IMG/VR virus record: IMGVR_UViG_3300025543_005823 | Coordinates: 1-27,613 of that record | Reading direction: 5' to 3' (one strand) | Origin: a virus | DNA length: 27,613 nucleotides | In this document: positions 8,969-15,466 of the stretch, one piece after another | How positions within the stretch are numbered: the first letter of the stretch is position 1 | Layout: each line of letters begins with the position of its first letter | Notes under the pieces: generated by a model | What the model was told of the DNA's origin: nothing | What the model saw: the letters and a program-made list of their open reading frames with translations, nothing else | Database searches by the model: none | Position numbers and translations under genes: made by a program

Positions 8969-9439
8969 TTATTTTTTACGATATAGTTTCTTATAATTCC
9001 AAAGATATGCAGCAGCACCAGCTGCTAATGCCGCTATAATTAAGGCTGGATTGGCGTGTCCACTACCAACAATTTTCATACCAGCACCAGCTAATCCACT
9101 ACTAGCAGAAAGCATTGTAAACAAAGCGGATGTTGCTTTTGATATTTGGTCTCCACTAATTTCATTCAATGTCAATGCATCAGATACTTTTTTCCTATTT
9201 GCCATATCCTTCAAAGATAAACCAGTATCATCTTGTAAACTTTTAAGGGCTTTCATTGCTAATTTTTTCAAATCTTCATTTTTATCTAATTCTGATTTTA
9301 TTTTATCTTCTATTTTATCAAGCTTGTTATCATCTACATCTAAACCTTCTGCTTCTCTTACAGTTTGTAATTTTTCTTTGTACTCACCTTCAGTGATAAT
9401 ACCAGCGAGTTTTTGCATGTGTAAAAATTCCTTGTTCAT
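8969..9439 (-). CDS. Tagged protein with C-terminal membrane segment
   Basis: This 156-residue protein starts with the shared leader MNKEFLHMQKLAGIITEGEY. Residues about 30-110 are charged and helical (KLDKIEDKIKSELDKNEDL, KKLAMKALKSLQDDTGLSL). Residues about 112-147 are Ala/Gly-rich and hydrophobic, ending ALIIAALAAGAAAYLWNYKK, a plausible transmembrane helix with a basic end. The architecture, leader then charged helices then Gly/Ala-rich hydrophobic end, matches the gene at 7714-8403, so the two are probably diverged paralogues. A conserved promoter-like element (9457-9470) lies just upstream. No known domain; a virion or injected-protein role is inferred from the leader. Confidence 0.85.
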   Translation of the reverse strand: MNKEFLHMQKLAGIITEGEYKEKLQTVREAEGLDVDDNKLDKIEDKIKSELDKNEDLKKLAMKALKSLQDDTGLSLKDMANRKKVSDALTLNEISGDQISKATSALFTMLSASSGLAGAGMKIVGSGHANPALIIAALAAGAAAYLWNYKKLYRKK

Positions 9440-9449
9440 TTTTTTTTAT
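9368..9449 (-). repeat. Dispersed repeat: 5' end of tagged genes (third copy)
   Basis: The start codon, the run of A before it and the first 24 codons are nearly identical at the DNA level here, at 8332-8412 and at 8887-8967. A more diverged copy is at 5749-5829. Conservation of third positions and of the leader upstream of ATG shows recent copying of the 5' end, with unrelated or diverged sequence attached after it. Confidence 0.8.
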
Positions 9450-9456
9450 TAAGATA

Positions 9457-9470
9457 TTTTATTATAAATA
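9457..9470 (-). promoter_or_regulatory. Conserved intergenic element, candidate late promoter (copy 2)
   Basis: The + strand reads TTTTATTATAAATA, identical to 5839-5852 and 21919-21932, and lies about 20 bases upstream of the tagged gene starting at 9439. It sits in the short gap after the MazG-like gene, a natural place for a new transcript. The direction is inferred from the genes; TSS mapping would settle it. Confidence 0.4.
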
Positions 9471-9485
9471 TGTAGAGAATGCTTT

Positions 9486-10043
9486 CTATTCAAAAAACTG
9501 CTTTAGATTTGGTCTAAAATAGTTAACACTCTTCATCACCTTCATATCTCTTGTTCTATAGACAACATATCCAGTTTCTTCAGAACCTTCATAATGACAC
9601 GATTCACCTTGCTCTTCACTTCGTACTTTAACGGTTTCTTGAGCTTCTTCTTCTGTTTTACAAATTTTAGACATATTGGATGCTTGTACTTCAGCATATC
9701 CTGGGAGGATTTTATCTTTGAGGCCAAAGACCAAAGCGCCATTTCCTAAACCAACATATGTAATATCTAAAATTGCATCTAGAATACCAACAATATCATC
9801 TTGTTCAATTGCTTCTTTCATCTCATCAAGTTCTTCTTGAATGAAATCAACTACAAACTGTGCGTCTTTTTTATCAATAGTTGGTTCAGTTCTATTCTGC
9901 CAACCCTTACCCATTGTAATGTTAAATTCTTCTACTTCATCTACAAATGGTACTTCTTTTTCTATATCTCGGGCAAAAGAAGCATTTTCATACTGGTATT
10001 CACTAATGAGTTGTTTTTTTAGTTTTGTGATTTTTCTTTCCAT
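9486..10043 (-). CDS. MazG-like/PRA-PH superfamily NTP pyrophosphohydrolase
   Basis: This encodes 185 residues. The central helices hold the all-alpha pyrophosphohydrolase metal motif: EE-x-x-E at residues 70-74 (FIQEELDEM) and D-x-x-x-D at 89-93 (LDAILDITYVGLG). A second half, ending NMSKICKTEEEAQETVKVR and a beta-rich tail, matches the HisE/PRA-PH-like layout of phage MazG proteins. Such enzymes cut nucleoside triphosphates to monophosphates and pyrophosphate, in the cytoplasm. In phages they are thought to adjust nucleotide or (p)ppGpp pools. It is at the 3' end of the 7-deazaguanine block, behind folE and a 56-residue ORF, so a role in handling modified or unwanted NTPs is possible. The exact substrate is unknown. 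Confidence 0.85.
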   Translation of the reverse strand: MERKITKLKKQLISEYQYENASFARDIEKEVPFVDEVEEFNITMGKGWQNRTEPTIDKKDAQFVVDFIQEELDEMKEAIEQDDIVGILDAILDITYVGLGNGALVFGLKDKILPGYAEVQASNMSKICKTEEEAQETVKVRSEEQGESCHYEGSEETGYVVYRTRDMKVMKSVNYFRPNLKQFFE

Positions 10044-10047
10044 AACT

Positions 10048-10218
10048 TTATTTATTTTCTATTAAGTAATAATATAATCTTTCTTTTACAGTATTTTTCC
10101 AAATATTTATTCTAGATTGAGAAAAACTATCTTTTCGTTTAGGATCTATTAAAATCATTAAATTACCTTGTAATTCAGCATCTATTAAAGATAGAACTTC
10201 TTCTTTTGTTAAATCCAT
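10048..10218 (-). CDS. Small hypothetical protein, 56 residues
   Basis: A short frame fills the gap between folE and the MazG-like gene. It starts four bases after folE ends and stops four bases before the next start. It begins MDLTKEEVLSLIDAELQG and ends RLYYYLIENK, with a central basic LIDPKRKDSF segment. The helical, charged make-up and tight packing argue for a real gene. No domain recognised. Confidence 0.65.
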   Translation of the reverse strand: MDLTKEEVLSLIDAELQGNLMILIDPKRKDSFSQSRINIWKNTVKERLYYYLIENK

Positions 10219-10222
10219 TTTT

Positions 10223-10918
10223 TTAGATATTATGTCCTCCGTTGTTAATTTTTAGGCTATCAAAAAATTCTTTACGTGCATTATTTGTATCGTCTCTAAA
10301 TGCTCCTGATGCTTTAGTAGTAACCATTGCTGCTCCTTGATGTTTAACACCTCTACAAGATACACAATTATGAGTACCTACAATAGTAACAATTGCACCT
10401 AAATTACCTTCAGTAATTTTATCTACAGCATTATGAATTGCTGATGTAAGTTGCTCTTGAATAGCACCTCTACGACCAAATAATTCTACAATGCGATTTA
10501 ATTTAGACAAACCAATTACTTGACCTTTAATTCCTGCAATATATCCAATATGAACTACTCCTCCAATTGTTTGATGATGATGAGAACACATTGAAGTAAG
10601 TGGAATATTTCTTTCAATAATTATACCATCATATCCATCTGAAGGGAATGAAGTGATTGGGGACATTGCATTATAACGGCCTGCCCAGAGATCATTTACA
10701 TAGGCTTTAGCTACACGACGAGGTGTTTCCATAGAGTTTGGGTCATTTCTCCAATCACATTTTAGAGCATCTAAAAATTTTCCATATGCTTCTTCTGCTT
10801 CATCAATCATTGATAATTTTTCTTTATCGGTAAGTGGGAAACCAGGTGCTACTCCATTTGCAAATCCTGTTTGCACTACTTCTAAATTTTCATGTAGTTT
10901 TCTACGTTTATTTTCCAT
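10223..10918 (-). CDS. folE: GTP cyclohydrolase I
   Basis: This 231-residue protein converts GTP to dihydroneopterin triphosphate, the first step of preQ0 (7-cyano-7-deazaguanine) synthesis and of folate. The zinc and catalytic residues are visible: C111 and H113-H115 in TSMCSHHHQTIGG, and C185 in GTHNCVSCRGVKHQG. GQVIGLSKLNRIVELFGRR is the usual conserved core, and NSMETPRRVAKAYV is the N-terminal family signature. With queD, queE, queC and a DpdA-like gene upstream in the same direction, its product most likely feeds DNA-base modification. It abuts the AT-hook gene with no spacer. Length is normal, and no key residue is missing. Confidence 0.96.
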   Translation of the reverse strand: MENKRRKLHENLEVVQTGFANGVAPGFPLTDKEKLSMIDEAEEAYGKFLDALKCDWRNDPNSMETPRRVAKAYVNDLWAGRYNAMSPITSFPSDGYDGIIIERNIPLTSMCSHHHQTIGGVVHIGYIAGIKGQVIGLSKLNRIVELFGRRGAIQEQLTSAIHNAVDKITEGNLGAIVTIVGTHNCVSCRGVKHQGAAMVTTKASGAFRDDTNNARKEFFDSLKINNGGHNI

Positions 10919-11191
10919 CTATTTTATTTTATATTGTTTTTTATATACCTCAATAAAAGATTTTCCTATACCAATATCAAGGATTTCATAATTATTTGGA
11001 ATAAGAGGAATATGCTTACGGTTAGTAATGATAGCATCTATCTCATAATCTGTAAAAGTGCTTAAATAATATTTTTTACCTGTGGGTTTTTTATAAACAA
11101 CACATATAACAGTTTTTTCACTTTTAGGACGTCCTGTTCTTACGAATGAGGGGTTTGATGTGATTTTTTTAGGAGGTCTTCCTCTTCCCAT
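10919..11191 (-). CDS. Small protein with two AT-hook-like motifs
   Basis: This 90-residue protein begins MGRGRPPKK and has a second basic motif, RTGRPKSEK, at residues 18-26. Two GRP cores close together are typical of AT-hook proteins that bind the minor groove of AT-rich DNA. The rest (TVICVVYKKPTGKKYYLSTF, then EILDIGIGKSFIEVYKKQY) is a small beta-rich domain I do not recognise. The leader before ATG is A-rich, ending AATAAAAGTT. It abuts folE. It could be a DNA-associated partner of the base-modification enzymes, but only the motif and position suggest this. Confidence 0.78.
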   Translation of the reverse strand: MGRGRPPKKITSNPSFVRTGRPKSEKTVICVVYKKPTGKKYYLSTFTDYEIDAIITNRKHIPLIPNNYEILDIGIGKSFIEVYKKQYKIK

Positions 11192-11239
11192 AACTTTTAT
11201 TTTTATTGTAATATATGAAGGAGATTTTGTTCCTCCAAA

Positions 11240-11485
11240 CTATCTGTTATATAAATCTCTAACTTCGTGAGCAGATTTTACACCAACTAATCGACCCTTT
11301 TCTATTCCATTTTCAATTAAAATTATGGTTGGAACAGAACGTACATTATATTGTATAGCGGTTTGTGAAGAAATCTCTACATCAATAAAAGTAATTGATA
11401 TTTCTGATTGTAAAGATTCTATTACAGGTTTAAATTGTTTACAGGGTTGACACCATGGTGCACTAAAATATAGTAATTGTTTCAT
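11240..11485 (-). CDS. Small thioredoxin-like protein
   Basis: This 81-residue thioredoxin fold has the active site WCQPC (C12, C15) and the cis-proline loop SVPT (P52). It is shorter than cellular thioredoxin (about 105) and close in size to phage thioredoxin/glutaredoxins such as T4 NrdC (87). It probably supplies electrons to the ribonucleotide reductase encoded at 22018-24708, whose large subunit keeps the C-terminal cysteine pair, though that is about 10 kb away. It could also protect the iron-sulphur enzyme QueE, the neighbour upstream. The active site and fold are clear; the partner is inferred. Confidence 0.93.
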   Translation of the reverse strand: MKQLLYFSAPWCQPCKQFKPVIESLQSEISITFIDVEISSQTAIQYNVRSVPTIILIENGIEKGRLVGVKSAHEVRDLYNR

Positions 11486-11541
11486 TTTGTTATAATATAA
11501 TTAATTTGGTAATCTCCGAATGTTGTTGTGACTGTATACAT
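11482..11541 (-). CDS. Possible 19-residue ORF between queE and the thioredoxin gene
   Basis: A frame of 19 codons (MYTVTTTFGDYQINYIITK) starts one base after the queE stop and ends in a TGA that overlaps the thioredoxin ATG (ATGA). The exact fit to the gap suggests translational coupling. It may be a tiny gene or merely a coupling frame; at this length chance is a real possibility. Confidence 0.3.
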   Translation of the reverse strand: MYTVTTTFGDYQINYIITK

Positions 11542-11542
11542 A

Positions 11543-12313
11543 TTAAACTCCTCTTTTAGTATCAAATGCAATGATGTGGTCTCTACCAGTCATATTATAC
11601 CCTTTTTCAGCACACATTTCAAATACAATAGGATACATTTTAATCAACTCCTCTCGAGTATCGCCTGCTGGCATGATATATGTTTTATCTTTTGGAATAC
11701 CTAATGATAAACGGAATGCTTCAATCTGACCTAGATTTTTTTCAGTACCATCCCAAACTGGTTTATAGTGATAGTCTGTGTGAGATTCTATCATTTGTCT
11801 GCAGGTATGAGGGTTTAATCTAAATTTATTATGTTGGTCGATTATTTTTTGGTCCACTACTTTTCCTTGAGGTGTAGCAACCCCTAATTTAGGAACGCTA
11901 TTACTAAACTTAGGGCTAAGCGAGATGAGTCCTATAGGATAATCGGTTTCAATAAAATGTGAACCTTCTGTCTCAATCGTGATAAGAATGTCTCGCTCAT
12001 TTGCAAAGTGTGTTAGTTCGTTTACTAATGCTGGATGCATTGTGGGACTTCCTCCTGTTAACATCATCTCTTTAATGTGTGGATTCTCGTCATAGATCTT
12101 AATAATGTCTTTAAACGTGAATGTACCCTTTTCTGGGTGGATACTTGTATACCAGCTGTCACACCAACCTCCTTCACCAAAGTAGCATCGATGAGTGCAT
12201 CCAGTAGTTCTAACTGCTATAGTTGGTCTACCGAATCTAGAACCTTCACTTTGAACACATCTATATAATTCAACGATAGGTAATGTTTTATTATAATCTT
12301 CTATTCTTTTCAT
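11543..12313 (-). CDS. queE: 7-carboxy-7-deazaguanine synthase (radical SAM)
   Basis: This radical SAM enzyme converts 6-carboxytetrahydropterin to 7-carboxy-7-deazaguanine. I start it at the ATG at 12313 (MKRIEDYNK, 256 residues) because an A-rich leader precedes it; the longer frame to 12340 overlaps the previous gene more. The sequence shows the QueE opening (ELYRCVQSEGSRFGRPTIAVR), cluster cysteines C39, C43 and C51, and the LTGGSPTMHPAL and ITIETEGS strands. The cysteine pattern is CX3CX7C, with YFGEGGW between the second and third cysteines, longer than the common CX3CX2C. Other QueE proteins are known to vary here. Genomic context with queD, queC and folE makes the call firm. Confidence 0.93.
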   Translation of the reverse strand: MKRIEDYNKTLPIVELYRCVQSEGSRFGRPTIAVRTTGCTHRCYFGEGGWCDSWYTSIHPEKGTFTFKDIIKIYDENPHIKEMMLTGGSPTMHPALVNELTHFANERDILITIETEGSHFIETDYPIGLISLSPKFSNSVPKLGVATPQGKVVDQKIIDQHNKFRLNPHTCRQMIESHTDYHYKPVWDGTEKNLGQIEAFRLSLGIPKDKTYIMPAGDTREELIKMYPIVFEMCAEKGYNMTGRDHIIAFDTKRGV

Positions 12314-12318
12314 TATTG

Positions 12319-12513
12319 TTATTGTTTTAAGTTTGAACATATTAAATATGCTTCTTCTAATGTGATTCCCTCAACTTCAGGTCTAAATCCCACCATATTG
12401 CTGCCTTCAACTCTTAAATTATCTTTAGAACTTTCAAACCAACAGTCTGGGTTGTAGTGGCACCACCATCCATTTTCTAGTAGATATTGATGTTTTTTAG
12501 CTTTACTCTTCAT
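12319..12513 (-). CDS. Small tryptophan- and cysteine-containing protein, 64 residues
   Basis: I choose the ATG at 12513 (MKSKAKKHQYLL). It overlaps the end of queD by 11 bases, while the longer frame to 12540 overlaps more. The protein has a basic start, NGWWCHYNPDCWFE in the middle, then a helix (ITLEEAYLICSNLKQ). The close W/C/H residues could bind a metal, but one motif is weak evidence. It lies within the queD-queE operon. No known family recognised. Confidence 0.65.
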   Translation of the reverse strand: MKSKAKKHQYLLENGWWCHYNPDCWFESSKDNLRVEGSNMVGFRPEVEGITLEEAYLICSNLKQ

Positions 12514-12979
12514 ATATACTAGAATTATTATCGTTCTCAAAACATTCTACTTTGATACATTTGCATCTACCCGCATCTGTTTTAGATAGAACTTCATTAA
12601 ATTTATCATATACTAATTTTGCACATGATTCTGCTCCCATTTTATCCATAATACGTAAAGCACAAATACCTTCCATTGCCATAGTTTCAAATAAATCTAA
12701 ATATGGATCATCTTTTTCAATTAATAATGTGTGATCCCACATATAGTTCATCCAAGATTTTAAACCATTACCTTTAGGTGCGTCTTTGAAGCCACCATAA
12801 TCAACGATCCAATTCATATCATCTAATTGGTTTTCCTCTAATGGTTCAATGGATGAAAACCATACTTTAAATTTTAAAGCATAACCATGCAATAATTCAC
12901 AGTGTGAATGTGAGGCTTTATGTTGTCTAAGCGCTACGGAATAATTTTCAAATAGTTTTGTGCTAATATATCTACTCAT
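12503..12979 (-). CDS. queD: 6-carboxytetrahydropterin synthase (QueD/PTPS family)
   Basis: This 158-residue protein of the 6-pyruvoyl-tetrahydropterin synthase fold makes 6-carboxytetrahydropterin from dihydroneopterin triphosphate. Visible markers are HSHCELLHGYALKFKVWF (C27, H31), the MNWIVDYGGFK loop, WDHTLLIEKDDP and a C-terminal CIKVECFE. E. coli QueD has AAH near the start and LHGH; here the segments are VALRQHKASHSH and LHGY. So the zinc histidines appear to be supplied differently, as in a divergent branch of the family. The stop of queC is one base upstream of its start region, so the genes form one operon. Function is firm from context and fold; ligand details are inference. Confidence 0.9.
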   Translation of the reverse strand: MSRYISTKLFENYSVALRQHKASHSHCELLHGYALKFKVWFSSIEPLEENQLDDMNWIVDYGGFKDAPKGNGLKSWMNYMWDHTLLIEKDDPYLDLFETMAMEGICALRIMDKMGAESCAKLVYDKFNEVLSKTDAGRCKCIKVECFENDNNSSIYEE

Positions 12980-12980
12980 A

Positions 12981-13853
12981 TTATTGATTATATGTTTCTA
13001 AAACTTTTGTTACTTCATTTACTACATATTCCCATGTTACCGGACCTGTATTATCTGCATAACGTACAGGATCAGGGCGACCTAATTTAATAAAGGCTTC
13101 TACACGTTCAACTGATGATGCTGATTTATAGTCTGAATACCAATTGTCACCTGAAGATGAGATAATTTGGATTGGTTTATAACTTGTATTTGTACGTTTG
13201 TATACTTCATTAAAATCTAATCCTAATTCTTTACATAGCATTTCTCCATCTTGTAAAATGGTAAATTTATTACCTTCAAGATATGGGGTAAAATATCCTA
13301 CACTATCAGCATCCCAATTACCCATTCTAAAAGCATAATCATCTGCATCTCTAAATTCAGCTCTACAGTCAGGATAAATGCTATGATCACCTGCATGAAT
13401 ACCCATTGCAATGTCACAATTTTCACCTGTTTTATTTGCTATTGAAAGTGCAACAGCTTGAGTAATAGAAGCAAATATTTTGTTTCTGTTTGGGACAACA
13501 GTTGCTTTCATATTATCCTCAGCATAATGTCCTTCAGGTACATCATTTCCTCCTGTTACTAAAGCTGAATCAAGTAGATCTACTAATCCATTTAGTTGGA
13601 TTTGACGATAAGTAACTTTAGGAAAATGATGTAAAATAACTTCTGAGGTTTCAGATTTATATTTTGTTTCATCAGCATTATCATTTAAGTAATCTATCAA
13701 TGATTGAGCTCTCTCTAGCTCTACTCTGTGCTTTTGTCCATAATCAAATGAAATAGCTGTTACACTATCATACTCTTTTAGACATCTAAGCAATAATGTG
13801 CTTGAGTCCATTCCCCCACTAAGTGAAATCACTACATGTTTTTTATTTTTCAT
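12981..13853 (-). CDS. queC: 7-cyano-7-deazaguanine synthase-like protein lacking the usual zinc cysteines
   Basis: This 290-residue protein has the PP-loop ATP site SLSGGMDSS (residues 10-18), ISFDYGQKHRVELERA and VVPNRNKIFASI, all standard for QueC, which turns 7-carboxy-7-deazaguanine into preQ0. The C-terminal region that normally holds four zinc cysteines (TxSCY, then CGxCxxCxER) reads TNTSYKP at 221-227 and SASSVER at 244-250. The expected cysteines are replaced by Ser or other residues, and the loop is about seven residues longer. So the enzyme may be zinc-independent or altered in substrate. It overlaps the gene at 13850-14116 by four bases. Overall length and context still favour a preQ0 role. 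Confidence 0.9.
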   Translation of the reverse strand: MKNKKHVVISLSGGMDSSTLLLRCLKEYDSVTAISFDYGQKHRVELERAQSLIDYLNDNADETKYKSETSEVILHHFPKVTYRQIQLNGLVDLLDSALVTGGNDVPEGHYAEDNMKATVVPNRNKIFASITQAVALSIANKTGENCDIAMGIHAGDHSIYPDCRAEFRDADDYAFRMGNWDADSVGYFTPYLEGNKFTILQDGEMLCKELGLDFNEVYKRTNTSYKPIQIISSSGDNWYSDYKSASSVERVEAFIKLGRPDPVRYADNTGPVTWEYVVNEVTKVLETYNQ

Positions 13854-14116
13854 AATTTATTTGATATTGTTTTAATAATCTCTATATCTTCATTGGATAA
13901 CTGGTAGAAGTTATTCCATAATTTAGTTAAATTATTTCGGAATTGTTCTTCATCAAAAGATTCTTCATTACCTCTAATTAGTTTCCTAATATTAGGTTTT
14001 AAATGGTTTTCTAAAATACCATCATCTAATAACCATACAGCCATTTCTTCTTTATCATACCTAGACATTTTATCATAAATTTCGTCTAGATCTATATCAA
14101 CATTAATATAAGGCAT
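13850..14116 (-). CDS. Hypothetical acidic protein, 88 residues
   Basis: This small acidic helical protein begins MPYINVDIDLDEIYDKMSRY and continues DKEEMAVWLLDDGILENH. No motif or membrane segment is evident. It overlaps queC by four bases (ATGA-type junction), so its translation is tied to that of queC. Its place inside the 7-deazaguanine operon hints at a helper role, but nothing in the sequence shows one. Confidence 0.75.
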   Translation of the reverse strand: MPYINVDIDLDEIYDKMSRYDKEEMAVWLLDDGILENHLKPNIRKLIRGNEESFDEEQFRNNLTKLWNNFYQLSNEDIEIIKTISNKL

Positions 14117-14126
14117 ATTTTAAAAT

Positions 14127-14375
14127 TTAAAAAGGTAAATCATAATCTTGTATATCACCTAATGTAAGATTTTCTTCAGGTTTCTCAAAATAAAAATCCA
14201 AAAAATCTTTAGGATATAAATGTACAGTACCCGTATATTTTGGATTAGAGATTTGACGTTCTTGTGGTTTAATACCACCTTGATAAGCTGCTTGAGCAAC
14301 TTCCCCACCTAATTCCTTGCCTGCAGGTTTCCCTAAGTAGTCATAAAGAGATAAATATTCAATTTTATTTTCCAT
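14127..14375 (-). CDS. Hypothetical protein, 82 residues
   Basis: I choose the ATG at 14375 (MENKIEYLSLYDYLGKPAGK) because it follows an A-rich leader (TAAAAATAAAAATT). The longer frame to 14429 overlaps the upstream gene and adds an unrelated 18 residues. The protein continues ELGGEVAQAAYQGG and IKPQERQISNPKYTGTV, then FLDFYFEKPEENL. I do not recognise a domain. It lies between the DpdA-like gene and the small gene before queC, with short gaps on both sides. Confidence 0.72.
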   Translation of the reverse strand: MENKIEYLSLYDYLGKPAGKELGGEVAQAAYQGGIKPQERQISNPKYTGTVHLYPKDFLDFYFEKPEENLTLGDIQDYDLPF

Positions 14376-14418
14376 AATTTTTATTTTTAATATATTAAAT
14401 AAAGATGGGGATTCCAAA

Positions 14419-15213
14419 TTAGAGTCCATTTATTTTTTTAAACATTTCAACGTTAAATTCTACAAGATCTTCGTTAACAAAGTCAATACTTACATCTTGA
14501 TATTTGTTCATATTGGCAATTGGTTTCATATGTAGTCCCATTTTTGTATAAGGCATTTCACCAATTGCAGCCATAATTGGATTTGAAGTATCAATCGATT
14601 CGATACATTCTATATTTTTATACATTCCAAATTCAATAGGAGATGCAGTACCTAAAAGATGAACTCTATCAAATTTAGTTAATATATCTTGTTCATATAA
14701 AAATGAAAGTACAATGAAACGACCAATTGCTTTTCCAAGATCTTTATTTGGGTGAGGACACATTTTATTATAATATGAAGCTCCATATGAATATGCTATT
14801 TTTTTATATCCTAAATCTTTATAGGATTGTGTACAAAGTATAGCTTCATGAATTGATCTTGCTTGGACTACAGCACATTTAGTAACACCTTCAGGTACTT
14901 CAATATTCACCCATCTTCTAGCGTTGACAACAGATGCATCTTTATCCTCCCATACATCTGGGATAAAAAATGTTGATGGTTCTAGGATTTTCATCCATTT
15001 GATTAAGGTGATATCATCCATCGCGTATCCTAGTTCGTGAAGACTATTGTCGAGATAAATCTCCACACCGTTTTCTTTACATTTAAGAAAATGGTTTCTA
15101 TATTCCTCGTTTGATTCTAGTAGATGAGGGAGAGCATATTGGTAGTCATTGAATTTAAGACTTTGTTCTAAGAGACAAAAAGGAACTTCATGTGATATTT
15201 TTATTTTTTTCAT
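14419..15213 (-). CDS. dpdA: DpdA-like (TGT-family) DNA-guanine transglycosylase
   Basis: This 264-residue protein looks like the short phage branch of the tRNA-guanine transglycosylase family. DpdA exchanges guanine in DNA for a 7-deazaguanine such as preQ0. Supporting segments are EIYLDNSLHELG (D55, in the place of the TGT base-site aspartate), FIPDVWEDKDASVVNARRWV, CAVVQARSIHEAI, RVHLLGTASPIEFGMY (compare TGT's HYLMGVGTP) and ESIDTSNP (D208, a candidate nucleophile). No zinc-binding cysteine cluster is seen, unlike bacterial TGT. It is the first gene of the operon that carries queC, queD, queE and folE, which together make preQ0. The family call is good; whether it acts on DNA or tRNA rests on context. 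Confidence 0.82.
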   Translation of the reverse strand: MKKIKISHEVPFCLLEQSLKFNDYQYALPHLLESNEEYRNHFLKCKENGVEIYLDNSLHELGYAMDDITLIKWMKILEPSTFFIPDVWEDKDASVVNARRWVNIEVPEGVTKCAVVQARSIHEAILCTQSYKDLGYKKIAYSYGASYYNKMCPHPNKDLGKAIGRFIVLSFLYEQDILTKFDRVHLLGTASPIEFGMYKNIECIESIDTSNPIMAAIGEMPYTKMGLHMKPIANMNKYQDVSIDFVNEDLVEFNVEMFKKINGL

Positions 15214-15217
15214 AGTA

Positions 15218-15466
15218 TTAATTTAATGCAAACATATATTCTTTTTCTTTAACTTCCAATCTTTCTTGAGTAGAAAAACGCACAGCATCATATCCAACCC
15301 AACGCATACCCCATTTTGTGGTACCTTCATTTATCGCGCCTTTAATAATGTAAACTCGCTGATCTAATAAATTTAAATATTCATGTTCGACTTCATATTC
15401 TTTCCCTTCAACAATATTGGCTCCTGGAGGGAGGTTTTGGTTATTTGTGCAGATTACTTTTCTCAT
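15218..15466 (-). CDS. Hypothetical small protein, 82 residues
   Basis: The N-terminus reads MRKVICTNNQNLPPGANIVE, followed by GKEYEVEHEY and a beta-rich segment (RVYIIKGAINEGTTKWGMRW), resembling small SH3-like barrel proteins common in phages. It ends with a charged tail. The start overlaps the stop of the glucosaminidase-like gene by one base (TAATG). No function can be assigned. Confidence 0.75.
   Translation of the reverse strand: MRKVICTNNQNLPPGANIVEGKEYEVEHEYLNLLDQRVYIIKGAINEGTTKWGMRWVGYDAVRFSTQERLEVKEKEYMFALN

Noticed and set aside
8959-9018. Longer start for the duplicated tagged gene at 9018
   Set aside because: It would overlap the end of the previous gene by 50 bases and put 20 unrelated residues before the shared leader MNKEFLYMQK.
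9542-9742. 66-residue minus-strand frame within the MazG-like gene
   Set aside because: It is an out-of-frame shadow inside a gene with intact EE-x-x-E and D-x-x-x-D motifs.
11200-11240. Possible hairpin after the thioredoxin gene (GGAG...CTCC)
   Set aside because: The stem is only four pairs with a large loop and no U tract, too weak to call a terminator.
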